Assembly: GCF_014636315.1 (NCBI RefSeq)
Contig: NZ_BMED01000001.1
Span: 1,307,941 to 1,371,940 of the forward strand
Length of the DNA: 64,000 nt
Direction: 5' to 3'
Source of the DNA: Parundibacterium terreum
GTDB taxonomy: Bacteria > Pseudomonadota > Gammaproteobacteria > Burkholderiales > Burkholderiaceae_D
Part shown: piece after piece, positions 51,628-60,544 of the stretch
Numbering within the stretch: the stretch's first letter is position 1
How the letters are laid out: every line of letters begins with the position of its first letter
Notes under the pieces: generated by a model
Seen by the model: the letters and a program-made list of their open reading frames with translations, nothing else
Told to the model about the DNA's origin: nothing
Databases searched by the model: none
Position numbers and translations under genes: made by a program

Positions 51628-52323
51628 TTATAGGCGTTTATAGCTTGCATCGTCCAGCAGCATATCTTCAAAGAACGCACCAAAGCGTTTTTGCGGATCG
51701 AGCAAATGGATCTCCAGTATCCAGCGCATACTGGCAGGGCTGGTCTCAAAATCCGCCAACGAGCCGGTGTGGATCGCTGCATGCGGAAAATCGGAAACGC
51801 GGTGGCCCGGCAGATCAAAGTTCAGTTCCCAGCCCATGCTTTTGGCTTGCTGTTCCGCGTACTGGTATAGCCTCTGTCCGCTGATCTTTTCATTCAGCCA
51901 CACCTGGCGCACTGCATGGAATAGAGCTTCGGCATCTGCAGCACAGCGCAGGTATTCCTCATTACTGCCAACGACAAAGGATGCGCCGCCATCGCCCTCC
52001 CAGGATTCAAAACGCGGAGCGATGTCGATAAAAAAAATGTCATCCTTTTGCAGAACGACGCCGGGCAAGGATGCCTGCTTCATCGGCTTGATGGTATTGC
52101 TGCCGAAACGTACCCGGGTTGGATGCCAGCTTAGCTGCAAGCCGGAATCAATCAGGATATTCCTCGCCATCGTAACCGCATCTTCCTCCACCATGCCCGG
52201 CCTGACGGAAGCTGCAATATCGCGTATCGCCTGCCGGGTTTTACCCCTGGCCTGCAACATGCCTTCAACGGAAAAAGCCGGGCCTACGCGCTCGGCGGGA
52301 TTGAGTGTAGTTGGTGTCATCAT
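51628..52323 (-). CDS. M24 family (aminopeptidase P/methionyl aminopeptidase-like) metallopeptidase
   Basis: A 231-residue cytoplasmic pita-bread-fold protein, shorter than true aminopeptidase P because the N-terminal domain is absent. The metal ligands of the family are recognisable: D100 (FIDIAP), D111 (EGDGGAS), H174 (LPGHRVSD), E204 (WILEIHL) and E219 (FFEDML). Proteins like this act on dipeptides or other small substrates or lack activity. The start at 52323 has AGGA 5 bases upstream; the frame is open earlier but encodes no domain. Confidence 0.85.
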   Translation of the reverse strand: MMTPTTLNPAERVGPAFSVEGMLQARGKTRQAIRDIAASVRPGMVEEDAVTMARNILIDSGLQLSWHPTRVRFGSNTIKPMKQASLPGVVLQKDDIFFIDIAPRFESWEGDGGASFVVGSNEEYLRCAADAEALFHAVRQVWLNEKISGQRLYQYAEQQAKSMGWELNFDLPGHRVSDFPHAAIHTGSLADFETSPASMRWILEIHLLDPQKRFGAFFEDMLLDDASYKRL

Positions 52324-52539
52324 GTGCATCCTGAAAAATGAGAGAAGAAGTGTTTGCATTGCTGTCTGCATTATGGAAAATTCCAGGCTCAGGCCCAAGG
52401 GCGGTGCAGGCCTGAAAACGGACAGCGATAGAGGAAATACTGCCAACACAAGCAAAATGCGCAATTACCTGCCATTCAGGGTGAAATTCCTGCCAGCACT
52501 GCATCGGCTTTTGCACTGGCTGGCGCGCTGGAGTATTGT

Positions 52540-52577
52540 TAGAACTCATTTCACCCCTATTTGCGAAATGAGTTCTA
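52540..52577. promoter_or_regulatory. 13-bp perfect inverted repeat before the GlxA-type regulator gene
   Basis: TAGAACTCATTTC and GAAATGAGTTCTA are exact inverted complements with a 12-base spacer. The element ends 25 bases before the regulator start codon and is absent elsewhere in the window as far as seen. It may be an operator or a 5'-leader hairpin. Confidence 0.7.
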
Positions 52578-52602
52578 GATATCTTTACTCAAGGTAGATC
52601 AA

Positions 52603-53571
52603 ATGCCGACTGTTGCGCTGCTTGCCTTCCCCGGTGTCCAGGCGCTGGATGTGTCCGGGCCACTGGATGTGTTTTCTGAGGCGAACCGCTTCCTCACACA
52701 GGAACACCAATACCGGCTGGAGTTGCTGGGTACCGAGCGCGGTCTGATGTCCTGCTCCAACGGCATGCCGATTGCGGCGCACCGGCATTACAGCGAAGCA
52801 GTTGAAAGCTTTGACTTGCTGCTGGTGGCCGGTGGGCCGGAGTTGCCGCGCCAGCCCAGGGATGAAGCGTTGTCTGCGTGGCTGCAGGCGGCGGCAAGGC
52901 GCAGCAAGCGCCACGGCTCTATCTGCAATGGCGCCTTCCTGCTAGGACATGCCGGCCTGCTGGAAGGAAAAAGAGTGACCACGCACTGGAACGACGTGGC
53001 GGCTCTCGCCCGGATGTTCCCGCAGGCCACAGTCGATGGCGACCGCATCTACCTGCAGGATGGCGACTTGTTCACATCCGCCGGGGTTACTGCCGGTATC
53101 GACCTCTCGCTCTACCTGCTGTCCGCAGACTGCGGTGCCGAAGTGTCGCTGCATGTTGCCAAGCGCTTGGTCGTCTTCACGCAGCGCCGTGGCGGCCAGA
53201 GCCAGTTCAGCCCTTACCTGACCCCTTACGTGGAAGAAGGATCGCCGGTCAGCACTGTGCAGCAGTATGTGCTGGCGCATCTGGAACAAGAATTGAGTGT
53301 GGAGAGCCTGGCGGCCATCGCCTCCATGAGCCCGCGCAATTTCGCCCGTGTCTTTGTTCGCGATGCCAGGATGACGCCCGCGGAGTTTATAGAAAGCGCC
53401 AGGCTGGATGAGGCGCGCGTGCTGCTGGAGTCGACACCGGACCCGCTAAAGCGGGTCGCGCACCGCTGCGGATTCAGCAATGTGAACCAGATGCGTTCCG
53501 TGTTTGTAAAACGGTTGGGTGTCACGGCAAAACAGTACAGGGATAATTTTGAGGGCTTTAAGAAGGGCTAA
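52603..53571 (+). CDS. GlxA-type transcriptional regulator (DJ-1/PfpI plus AraC domains)
   Basis: A 322-residue regulator. The N-terminal DJ-1/PfpI-like domain (1-about 170) includes LLAFPGVQALDVSGPLDVFSEANRF, DLLLVAGGPELP and GSICNGAFLLGHAGLLEGKRVTTHW with its nucleophile-position Cys. The C-terminal AraC helix-turn-helix (about 220-315) includes LAAIASMSPRNFARVFVRDARMTPAEFIESARLDEARVLLE and FSNVNQMRSVFVKRLGVTAKQYR. AAGG lies 8 bases before the ATG. A perfect inverted repeat just upstream may be a self-control site. Divergent from the M24 gene. Confidence 0.94.
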   Translation: MPTVALLAFPGVQALDVSGPLDVFSEANRFLTQEHQYRLELLGTERGLMSCSNGMPIAAHRHYSEAVESFDLLLVAGGPELPRQPRDEALSAWLQAAARRSKRHGSICNGAFLLGHAGLLEGKRVTTHWNDVAALARMFPQATVDGDRIYLQDGDLFTSAGVTAGIDLSLYLLSADCGAEVSLHVAKRLVVFTQRRGGQSQFSPYLTPYVEEGSPVSTVQQYVLAHLEQELSVESLAAIASMSPRNFARVFVRDARMTPAEFIESARLDEARVLLESTPDPLKRVAHRCGFSNVNQMRSVFVKRLGVTAKQYRDNFEGFKKG

Positions 53572-53711
53572 AGCCGATTAACATTCAAATTGGCAGTGCA
53601 AGTGTTAATAAGCCTACGTAACAAAAAACAAACATAAACGCCCCATACAGGCAAAAAATTAGTAGAATCAAAAAAAAAAACAACAATCTGCGCCATCCCA
53701 AGGACCACGCA

Positions 53712-55454
53712 ATGATCGACTATCAAGCCCTGTTTGAAGCGACTCCCGGCGCCTACCTTATCCTGAATCCCGAACTGACCATCGTCGCTGTGAACGACAG
53801 CTATCTGAAAGCAACGCTCACTGTCAGGGAGGACATCGTTGGTCGCCCCCTGTTTGAGATTTTTCCGGATAACCCTGCAGATCTGAACGCCGATGGCGTC
53901 AGCAATCTGCGCGCCTCGCTGCTTTCAGTCCTGAAACACAAAAAACCCGACACGATGGCAGTACAGAAATACGATATTCCAATCGGCGACGGAAGCAGCT
54001 TTGAAGAGCGCTACTGGAGTCCAGTCAATTCTCCGGTGCTGGATGCCAACCGCGAGGTCTGCCTGATTATCCACCGTGTGGAAGACGTGACCAAGTTCAT
54101 GCAAACCAATATGCGGCGCGAAGAACAGAAATTGCTGAATGAGTCGCTGCAGATGCGGGCCGATCATGCAGAAACGGAAATGTACCGCAATGCCCATGCC
54201 TTGCAGCAGACCAACAAGCAGCTCAGTGCGATCAACGAGGCCCGGTCTCAACTGGCAGCCATCGTTGACAGTTCAGATGATGCCATCATCAGTGAAAACA
54301 TGGACGGCCAGGTGACGAGCTGGAACCGGGGCGCGCAACTGCTGTATGGCTATACCAGTGAAGAAGCTTTGGGCAAAACCATGGCATCGCTGACAGCCAT
54401 AAAGGGTTTCACTACAGAACGGCACACGCTGGAAATGCGCATGCTGGAGCGCATACGCAACGGCGAGCATATCAATCACTTTGAACTGCAATCGTCGCGC
54501 AAGGATGGTTCACAGGTGACGGTCTCCGTCACCATGTCACCGATTCCGAATTCCGAAGGCAGCATCATCGGCGCATCCAAAATCGCACGCGACATCACCG
54601 AGCGTAAAGCCGTGGAAAAAATGTTGCGGGATCAGAGCGATGAAATATCAAAAAAAAATGCGCAACTGGAAATCGCCAGCAATATGAAGTCGGAATTTTT
54701 GGCTAATATGTCGCATGAGCTACGCACGCCGCTCAACGCGATCATGGGTTTTTCTGAAGTGATGCGAGATGGCCTGCTGGGCGAGGTCAGCCCGGACCAG
54801 CGCAAATATCTGGGCAATATCTATAGCAGCGGCGAGCATCTGCTGTCGCTGATCAATGACATCCTGGATCTGTCAAAGATAGAAGCGGGCAAGATGTCCA
54901 TCGATTTTGAGACCGTGGATATCGTCGCTCTACTGCACAATGCGCTGGCCACCGTCACTGAAAGCGCAGCCGCAGAACGCCTGCGCTTACAACTGGATAT
55001 TGCCGAGGCGCTGGGCCAACACGCAATAGTAGTACGTGCCGACTCTCGCATGCTGAAACAGATGACGTATAACCTGCTATCCAACGCCATCAAGTTCAGC
55101 AATGCCGGCAGCGTGGTCAAGATAAAGGCAGAGGTAGTGCCCCAGCTACAGGTGGGAAAGGCAGACAGACACCGGGACTGGGCCTTGCGCGCCATTCCCT
55201 TGCCTGACCAGACATTCGACTCCTATCTTGCACTGAGCGTGGAAGATGGCGGAATCGGCATACCCTCCTCCAGCCTGGACAAGCTGTTCCAGCCGTTCAG
55301 CCAACTGGAGACCGGCGTAGAAAGAAAATTCCAGGGTACGGGTCTGGGCCTGGCCATGGTCAGGAAGCTGGCCGAGCTGCACGAAGGGACGGTTGCCGTC
55401 TGCAGCGCCGAAGGGCAAGGCTCATGCTTTTCGGTGTGGCTGCCACTGCGCTGA
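53712..55454 (+). CDS. PAS-domain sensor histidine kinase
   Basis: A 580-residue soluble kinase with no membrane helix. Two PAS domains (about 1-125 and 180-305), the second with the C-terminal PAC motif (MLERIRNGEHINHFELQSSRKDGSQVTVSVTMSPI), a coiled coil, then HisKA with His335 (FLANMSHELRTPLNAIMGF) and HATPase with N-box NLLSNAIKFS, G1 VEDGGIGIP and G2 GTGLGLAM. No receiver domain is attached, so the partner regulator is elsewhere. AAGGA lies ahead of the ATG. Followed closely by an Lrp remnant. Confidence 0.95.
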   Translation: MIDYQALFEATPGAYLILNPELTIVAVNDSYLKATLTVREDIVGRPLFEIFPDNPADLNADGVSNLRASLLSVLKHKKPDTMAVQKYDIPIGDGSSFEERYWSPVNSPVLDANREVCLIIHRVEDVTKFMQTNMRREEQKLLNESLQMRADHAETEMYRNAHALQQTNKQLSAINEARSQLAAIVDSSDDAIISENMDGQVTSWNRGAQLLYGYTSEEALGKTMASLTAIKGFTTERHTLEMRMLERIRNGEHINHFELQSSRKDGSQVTVSVTMSPIPNSEGSIIGASKIARDITERKAVEKMLRDQSDEISKKNAQLEIASNMKSEFLANMSHELRTPLNAIMGFSEVMRDGLLGEVSPDQRKYLGNIYSSGEHLLSLINDILDLSKIEAGKMSIDFETVDIVALLHNALATVTESAAAERLRLQLDIAEALGQHAIVVRADSRMLKQMTYNLLSNAIKFSNAGSVVKIKAEVVPQLQVGKADRHRDWALRAIPLPDQTFDSYLALSVEDGGIGIPSSSLDKLFQPFSQLETGVERKFQGTGLGLAMVRKLAELHEGTVAVCSAEGQGSCFSVWLPLR

Positions 55455-55488
55455 CCTCGCTCGGCATAACACAAGCACATTTCAAACA

Positions 55489-55674
55489 CGAATATCAGCA
55501 TGGCTGCTGCTGGCCGGGGAATTTGATTATTTGCTGAAGATGCGCGTCAAGGACGTCGACGCCTTCAGCCGCATGCACGTCAAGACGCGGTTGAAGCTAC
55601 CCGGCGTGCGTCAGTTACGGTCTTTTTTTGTACTAAACGAATGCAAGATCGATGCACCCATGCCGCTGGACTAA
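55489..55674 (+). pseudogene. Lrp/AsnC-family regulator, C-terminal remnant
   Basis: The reading frame gives ISAWLLLAGEFDYLLKMRVKD, then VDAFSRMHVKTRLKLPGVRQLRSFFVL and the end APMPLD: the C-terminal ligand-binding (RAM) part of an Lrp/AsnC regulator, including GEFDYLL, LPGVR and SFFVL. The N-terminal helix-turn-helix and the first half of the RAM domain are missing, because the frame runs up against the kinase end. About 60 residues remain of the usual 150. It has no ribosome site and is taken as a deletion remnant. Confidence 0.75.
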
Positions 55675-56114
55675 AACGAGAAAATAAAATACGTAGTATT
55701 TTTACAACAAATTAAATTATTTTTTGTTAATAAAGTACCGTGCACCGAGCCATTTAGCCGCTCTTTTGTTAAATATGGTTGCCGCCAAGAATGATACTTG
55801 AAAGATAACTTTCTTTGACACATGTAATTATTTTGTAAATTACCTATAGAGCAACGCCATCCGAATAATATATTTAACGTTCTATAGAGGAAAACTATCG
55901 CAAGAATGGCTTGAATTAAGGCTGCGCGAGGTTTTTTCTGTGCGGTAACTCACCTAAACAATGTTCTGGTTAATTTTACATTCTCTAACAATGTTCCGTC
56001 ATCGGAACTTAGTAAAGTGCAATATTGCATATACAATAAAACCGTTGACCCAATGGTATTAGCCGGATCAACGGTTTTATCCGAGAGTAAACATCGACTT
56101 ATAGCGAGGCAATT
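55675..56114. other. Intergenic region, 440 bp, AT-rich
   Basis: No gene is seen. The stretch is AT-rich, most strongly at 55680-55870, and contains a 13-bp perfect inverted repeat near its right end (reported separately). It must hold the promoter of the small HTH-like gene. Confidence 0.55.
56036..56080. promoter_or_regulatory. 13-bp perfect inverted repeat before the small HTH-like gene
   Basis: ATAAAACCGTTGA and TCAACGGTTTTAT are exact inverted complements with a 19-base loop. It ends 34 bases before the gene start. It could be a 5'-leader hairpin, an operator for the HTH-like product, or a terminator for transcripts arriving from the kinase. Confidence 0.65.
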
Positions 56115-56435
56115 ATGACAACATTGATGGATCTTGATTCTGATGACATCAAGTACGATCCGAACCACCTGCTGGATACGTTAATCAAGCAACTGCATCT
56201 CAAAAACGATGCGGCCTTATCCAGGGCACTGGAAGTTGCACCTCCAGTCGTCAGTAAAATTCGGCATCGCCGCCTGCCGGTAGGCGCCTCCCTGCTGATA
56301 CGCATGCATGAAATCAGTGACCTCAGCATCAAAGGGCTGCGCGAACTGATGGGTGACAGGCGCACAAAGTTCCGGATCAGCGACAAGCAGTTCAAACCAA
56401 AGCAAGAAGGTAGTTCCTCAGCAGCAATGCATTGA
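56115..56435 (+). CDS. Small HTH-like protein, function unknown
   Basis: A 106-residue protein. The centre (DTLIKQLHLKNDAALSRALEVAPPVVSKIRHRRLPVGASLLIRMHEISDLSIKGLRELMG) looks like a Cro/CI-type helix-turn-helix: an A-LSRAL helix, a VAPPVVSKI recognition helix and a RHRR basic patch. The N-terminus is acidic (TTLMDLDSDDIKYD) and the C-terminus disordered and polar. GAGG lies before the ATG. A perfect inverted repeat upstream could be its target. Similar small proteins occur in related betaproteobacteria; role unknown. Confidence 0.8.
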   Translation: MTTLMDLDSDDIKYDPNHLLDTLIKQLHLKNDAALSRALEVAPPVVSKIRHRRLPVGASLLIRMHEISDLSIKGLRELMGDRRTKFRISDKQFKPKQEGSSSAAMH

Positions 56436-56719
56436 TTTAGATACGTCCGTGTCCCCCTGGGACTGAGGCATTCGCTGATTGGGGTACAGACTTGGCCAAG
56501 TTTTTTTGGTTGAGGTGCGCCGGCGAATAAATCAGTCCTGCTTTTCTCGCCAGCTTTTGCTCGCTTGACCTCGTGCGGCTTGAGCTCGGCATATTTTGCT
56601 CTGCGTAGCGAAGAATGCAAGCGCGCTTGATTACACCTACCAAACAACAGTCGCACCGGCATCCGGCATCATTGCGGTTCGGGCTCCCTTTATTTCCTCG
56701 CTATCCCGGCGCTAGTCCG

Positions 56720-57775
56720 CTATAACCTAGCCTCGAATACCAGATTGAACGGCGTTTGCGTGGCACGGCGGAAATGCGGAAAACCTCCCTTGTTGGTCAC
56801 TTCCCGCAGGCGCGCTTCTCCTGCCTGCGCACCCAGGCAGGCAGCGCCTTCCTGCGAGCGCGACGCGGGTGTGCAAATGAAGCTGGACGCGGAATAGAAG
56901 ATACGACCGACTGGATTCAGATTGTCTTCCAGTGTGTCGTTGGCAAAGGGTTCGACGATCATCCAGGCCCCATCCTTGCGCAGGCTTTGCTTGACATGCG
57001 TTGCAGCACCGACCGGGTCGCCCATATCGTGCAGGCAATCAAACACCGTCACCAGATCGTAATTGCTGCCCGGGTATTCCTTCGCCGATGCCACCTCAAA
57101 ATCCACCCTGTCCTGCACACCTGCGTCCTTGGCGGCCGCACGTGCATGCTCTATCGACGGCCCGTGATAGTCGAAGCCGATGAATGTCGATTGCGGATAA
57201 GCCTGCGCCATGATGATGGTGGAAGCACCATGTCCGCAGCCGACGTCGGCCACCCGCCCACCTTGCTGCAGCCGCTTCTCCATGCCCTCCAGCGCCGGTA
57301 TCCAGCTACTGACAAGATTGGCTGCATAGCCTGGGCGGAAGAAGCGCTCGGTGCCGTGGAACAAGGCCGCATCGTGCTCATGCCATCCCACACCCAGCCC
57401 GGTCTGGAAAGCCTTGGCCATCTTGGGTATGCTTTTAAACTGATCTACCGCCACCTGGAAAGCGCCGGGTATGAAAGCCGGACTACCTTCCATCGCCAGC
57501 GCGAAGGCTTGCTCCTCGGTCATGCTGAAGGTTTTATCCGCAGCGTTATATTCCACATATCCGCTGGCAGCCTGCGCCGATAGCCACTCCAGCAGATAAC
57601 GTACGTCGGTGCCCGTGCGTGCCGCCAGTTGCGCTGCGCTCATAGGCTCTTCTGCCAGCGCCTTATATAAACCCAACTGGTCGCCGACAACAATGGTTGC
57701 AGCATGCAATACGGCTCCAAGGTCGTGCACAAAATTACCCATGAAGGCATTCAGCTTCTCTTCATTAATAGCCAT
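56720..57775 (-). CDS. SAM-dependent methyltransferase with N-terminal winged helix
   Basis: A 351-residue methyltransferase. The N-terminal part (about 20-95) is a winged-helix/dimerisation region (LGLYKALAEEPMSAAQLAARTGTDVRYLLEWL), as in O-methyltransferase-type and Rv2258c-like proteins. The SAM site is VADVGCGHGAS at 175-185, then FIGFDYHGPSIEHA (acidic end of strand two) and VTVFDCLHDMGDP (motif IV-like). Acceptor unknown. GGGGAG lies before the ATG. Single gene. Confidence 0.9.
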   Translation of the reverse strand: MAINEEKLNAFMGNFVHDLGAVLHAATIVVGDQLGLYKALAEEPMSAAQLAARTGTDVRYLLEWLSAQAASGYVEYNAADKTFSMTEEQAFALAMEGSPAFIPGAFQVAVDQFKSIPKMAKAFQTGLGVGWHEHDAALFHGTERFFRPGYAANLVSSWIPALEGMEKRLQQGGRVADVGCGHGASTIIMAQAYPQSTFIGFDYHGPSIEHARAAAKDAGVQDRVDFEVASAKEYPGSNYDLVTVFDCLHDMGDPVGAATHVKQSLRKDGAWMIVEPFANDTLEDNLNPVGRIFYSASSFICTPASRSQEGAACLGAQAGEARLREVTNKGGFPHFRRATQTPFNLVFEARL

Positions 57776-58285
57776 TTCAAACTCCCCTGCGTTGTATCGA
57801 TTAAAAAGTACCGATTAAGACTCTTGTCTTTGCTCGGGTCTATATGCGACGCGCGAATGGGCGAGCTGGCTGGACGAGCAGCAAAGCTGCCTTGGCGGGA
57901 TCCCAGGCCCAATCGCGATTTGCTGTGAGCCGGGTATTTTCAACACTTCTTTTAACGAGCTGCAGACATAGCTTCGTCAAAGCCGGAGTGCGCCGCACGC
58001 GACGCAAATTGCATGAAACTTATGCGATCAACAAGCGTGCACTCCTGATGCAAGCGTAGTGAGCAGAACCTGAAACATCAAGGTATCTTTGCCATGATCT
58101 ATAGCGCAATATTTCCAGCCTGCAGGAACACGGCCATGCTGCTGGCAAGCTGCTATCAATGTGAAATCTCTGGAAATCTCTGGATATTTTCCGTCGATAC
58201 ACTATTCTTCAAAATGAGATCTGGATGAATAACAAGAAGCATCAAAGCTTAATCACCTATTCGCAAAGAACTCAGGAGGAAGACC
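57776..58285. other. Intergenic region, 510 bp
   Basis: Between the methyltransferase start and the stress-protein start, which point away from each other. No gene, RNA, repeat or clear promoter element was found in it. Confidence 0.5.
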
Positions 58286-58723
58286 ATGTATACCCATATC
58301 CTGTTGCCTACCGACGGCACCCCATCGTCCAAAGACGCGATACAAAAATGTATGCGTTTTGCAAAATCGCTAGGCGCCAAAGTCACCGGCCTGCATGTAG
58401 TGCCGCAATACCATATGTATAGCTACCAGCCGGAAATGCTGGATGACACCAGCGAAAAATTCACCAAGGAATGCCAGGCCCAGGCAGAAAGATATCTGAC
58501 GGACGTAGAGCTGGAGGCCAAGGAAATGCGCGTTGACTGCGACATCCTGATCCTGACCAACGACCATCCGTATGAAGCCATCATCCATGCTGCAGAAAAC
58601 CGGCATTGCGATTTGATTGCAATGGCCTCGCATGGCCGCAAAGGCATCAAAGCGCTATTGTTAAGCAGCGAAACCCAGAAAGTACTGGCACATAGCAAGA
58701 TACCGGTATTGGTGTACCGCTAG
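58286..58723 (+). CDS. Universal stress protein (UspA family)
   Basis: A 145-residue cytoplasmic stress protein with the Rossmann-like UspA fold: MYTHILLPTDGTPSSKDAIQKC at the start, GAKVTGLHVVPQYH, and the nucleotide-loop region CDLIAMASHGRKGIKALLLSSETQKVLAHSKIPVLVYR. The loop has Ser-Ser where many relatives have Gly-Ser, so ATP binding may be altered. A strong AGGAGG-like site precedes the ATG and a strong terminator follows, so it is a one-gene unit. Confidence 0.94.
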   Translation: MYTHILLPTDGTPSSKDAIQKCMRFAKSLGAKVTGLHVVPQYHMYSYQPEMLDDTSEKFTKECQAQAERYLTDVELEAKEMRVDCDILILTNDHPYEAIIHAAENRHCDLIAMASHGRKGIKALLLSSETQKVLAHSKIPVLVYR

Positions 58724-58728
58724 CAAAT

Positions 58729-58758
58729 AAAAATCCCCGCAACGGCGGGGATTTTTTT
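58729..58758. terminator. Strong bidirectional intrinsic terminator
   Basis: AAAAATCCCCGC and GCGGGGATTTTT form a stem with loop AACG, followed by a 7-base T-run. It lies just after the universal stress protein gene and faces the end of the thioesterase gene on the other strand. Confidence 0.92.
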
Positions 58759-58812
58759 GGCATACGTGGATTGCCGTTACAAAGACGTAATACTTCTTTT
58801 CGCACAATCAAC

Positions 58813-58857
58813 GGCATCAACGGCATTAGCGGCATTAGCGGCATTAGCGGTATCAGC
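58813..58857. repeat. 9-bp tandem repeat, five units
   Basis: GGCATCAAC, three copies of GGCATTAGC and GGTATCAGC follow head to tail. The repeats lie at and beyond the thioesterase stop codon; the last unit overlaps it. Such arrays change copy number by slippage. Confidence 0.75.
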
Positions 58858-59365
58858 GGCCGGGATTGCCGATTGCTTCCAGCGCATCGTCCCAGCGCTG
58901 CAAATGCGCCGGCTTCTCTTGCACCGGATCACCCAGCAATTGATGCGGAGGCACCGTTATTGCCCCCTTCTTGAATTTCATCTTGACCATCACTTCACCG
59001 CGCTGCTGTTCCCCTGAAAAAAACACATGAGAAAAATAGGCGTGCTTGCCATCAGCAAAAACGATGGCAGTATCTACCCTGACGCGGTTAAACAGGCGGA
59101 TGGGCTTCATGAACTTGACCAGCTGCGAGGCATTGACGAAGCTGATGCCGTCGCGCAGCATGGTCGTAATCAGGCCGGTGCGTATCAGGAAATCCAACTG
59201 GCAGGCTTCCGCCAATTGGAAATATTTATCACTCTTCAGCGTTGCGATTCCTGTATCCAGCGGGGAGATCAGGAAATGCGATGCTATACAGGAATCGGCA
59301 CCAGTGCTGCGATAGCGGAACAGTGCCTTGAAGATGGTGAGCAGATTTCTGAGCAGGCCTGACAT
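58853..59365 (-). CDS. Acyl-CoA thioesterase family protein (hotdog fold)
   Basis: A 170-residue hotdog-fold protein of the thioesterase/thiol-ester dehydrase type. The pattern SHFLISPLDTGIATLKSDKYFQLAEACQLDFLIRTGLI and FVNASQLVKFMKPIRLFNRVRVDTAIVFADGKHAYFSHVFF matches 4HBT-like proteins in which the Asp early in the chain and a helix carry the active site. It follows the solute-binding lipoprotein gene by 4 bases on the same strand, so the two are co-transcribed. The 3' end abuts a 9-bp tandem repeat. Confidence 0.85.
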   Translation of the reverse strand: MSGLLRNLLTIFKALFRYRSTGADSCIASHFLISPLDTGIATLKSDKYFQLAEACQLDFLIRTGLITTMLRDGISFVNASQLVKFMKPIRLFNRVRVDTAIVFADGKHAYFSHVFFSGEQQRGEVMVKMKFKKGAITVPPHQLLGDPVQEKPAHLQRWDDALEAIGNPGR

Positions 59366-59369
59366 CGGC

Positions 59370-60251
59370 TTACTCGAAAAAATCGGAACAGATGGCTGCC
59401 GTTCCTGCGTGCACTTTCAGCACCTGAAGATTCGGCGTCAGCGGGGCGACTTCAGCTCCCTCTATGTGATGGCGCTGCAAGGCTTTTCCCACAAAGCCGC
59501 TGCGTTTCATCTCTTCGACAAAATCGCTCAAATAGGCCAGCGCGGCATCCCGGTTTTTCGGCATCGCCATCGCCTGGCGGATTTCCATAAAGCGCCCATC
59601 CAGCAAACGCAGGCCGGGAACGCGCTTCGCATCTGCCTGCAATTGCTGCCGGACCCCGGCTGCGACTTCCATTTTCTGCTGCATGAAGATGTCGATCACT
59701 TGCGGCGAAGTCGGAGCGCGCAGCAACTCGGCCTCCTTCAGTTCGCGGCTCAGATACAAGTCATATGCACTGCCCTTGCCCACCACGACCCGGTTGCCGG
59801 GCTTGTCCACCTGCTCATTAGTCCGTATCGGGGAATCCTGGCGCACCATGTAGGCGCCTTCTATGACCACATAGGCGCCGGTGAAGAGCGTATCTTCTGC
59901 GCGTTTTGGGTCTATCGCATAAAACGCAATATCTACGCTATTGGCAGCAACCGCTGCGCTAACTTTGCCCGCGGCATCGAAAGTGACCAGTTCCAGCGGC
60001 ACATCCAGGCGTTTCGCCAGCTCCACGGCAAGATCGACCGACACGCCAGCTGGCTCGCCCGTGGCGGCATCCTTGCCCGCCAGGATGGGGTTGCCATAGT
60101 TGATCGCCGCACGCAGCTTGCCGCCGGGCGCCAAGGCATTGACGACGGTGAGCGGCACTTTGGCCGGCATTGTGGGTTGCGTAGTGCAGGCTGCTGACGA
60201 CATCACGACGCCGGCGAACAGTACTGCCCTGACTGCAAGCGGAAATCGCAT
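59370..60251 (-). CDS. Substrate-binding lipoprotein (SBP_bac_3, amino-acid type)
   Basis: A 293-residue periplasmic solute-binding protein. A lipobox (MSSAAC) ends the signal peptide, giving acylated Cys22. The domain has LRAAINYGNPILA, GVSVDLAVELAKRL, VSAAVAANSVDIAF and the second-lobe RVVVGKGSAYDLYLSRE, the pattern of polar-amino-acid ABC transporter binding proteins. No permease or ATPase gene adjoins, so it is an orphan binding protein or serves a distant transporter. AGGAGG lies before the ATG. First gene of a two-gene operon with the thioesterase. Confidence 0.92.
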   Translation of the reverse strand: MRFPLAVRAVLFAGVVMSSAACTTQPTMPAKVPLTVVNALAPGGKLRAAINYGNPILAGKDAATGEPAGVSVDLAVELAKRLDVPLELVTFDAAGKVSAAVAANSVDIAFYAIDPKRAEDTLFTGAYVVIEGAYMVRQDSPIRTNEQVDKPGNRVVVGKGSAYDLYLSRELKEAELLRAPTSPQVIDIFMQQKMEVAAGVRQQLQADAKRVPGLRLLDGRFMEIRQAMAMPKNRDAALAYLSDFVEEMKRSGFVGKALQRHHIEGAEVAPLTPNLQVLKVHAGTAAICSDFFE

Positions 60252-60404
60252 AGGTGCTGCCTCCTGTTTATTGTTTTCATTGTTTCAGGTCCGGGTATTC
60301 ACATTAATCCCCTGCTAGCATACTACGTCACACGACTGTCTGTATGAACACCTCTTTTATGAATGAACAATCAGGCTGGGATTGGAATTCATTTTACAAA
60401 TAAG

Positions 60405-60436
60405 AAGCCGCCGGGAGCATATGCTGTCGGCGGCTT
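60405..60436. terminator. Possible hairpin terminator
   Basis: AAGCCGCC and GGCGGCTT form an 8-bp stem around a 16-base loop that itself contains AGCATATGCT. It lies downstream of the small minus-strand gene; the following T-run is poor. Confidence 0.4.
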
Positions 60437-60544
60437 ACTGACGATTACCTGAAGACCACAGAATGACTACCTTAAGGGTTATCAGCTCCGCAGTGTGAAA
60501 TTAGCAGACTACAGCTTCCGTCCAGTTCGATATCAACGCAAAAA

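Noticed and set aside
58813-58857. Short repeats considered as a CRISPR array
   Set aside because: The units are 9 bases without spacers; no cas gene is near. It is a simple tandem repeat.
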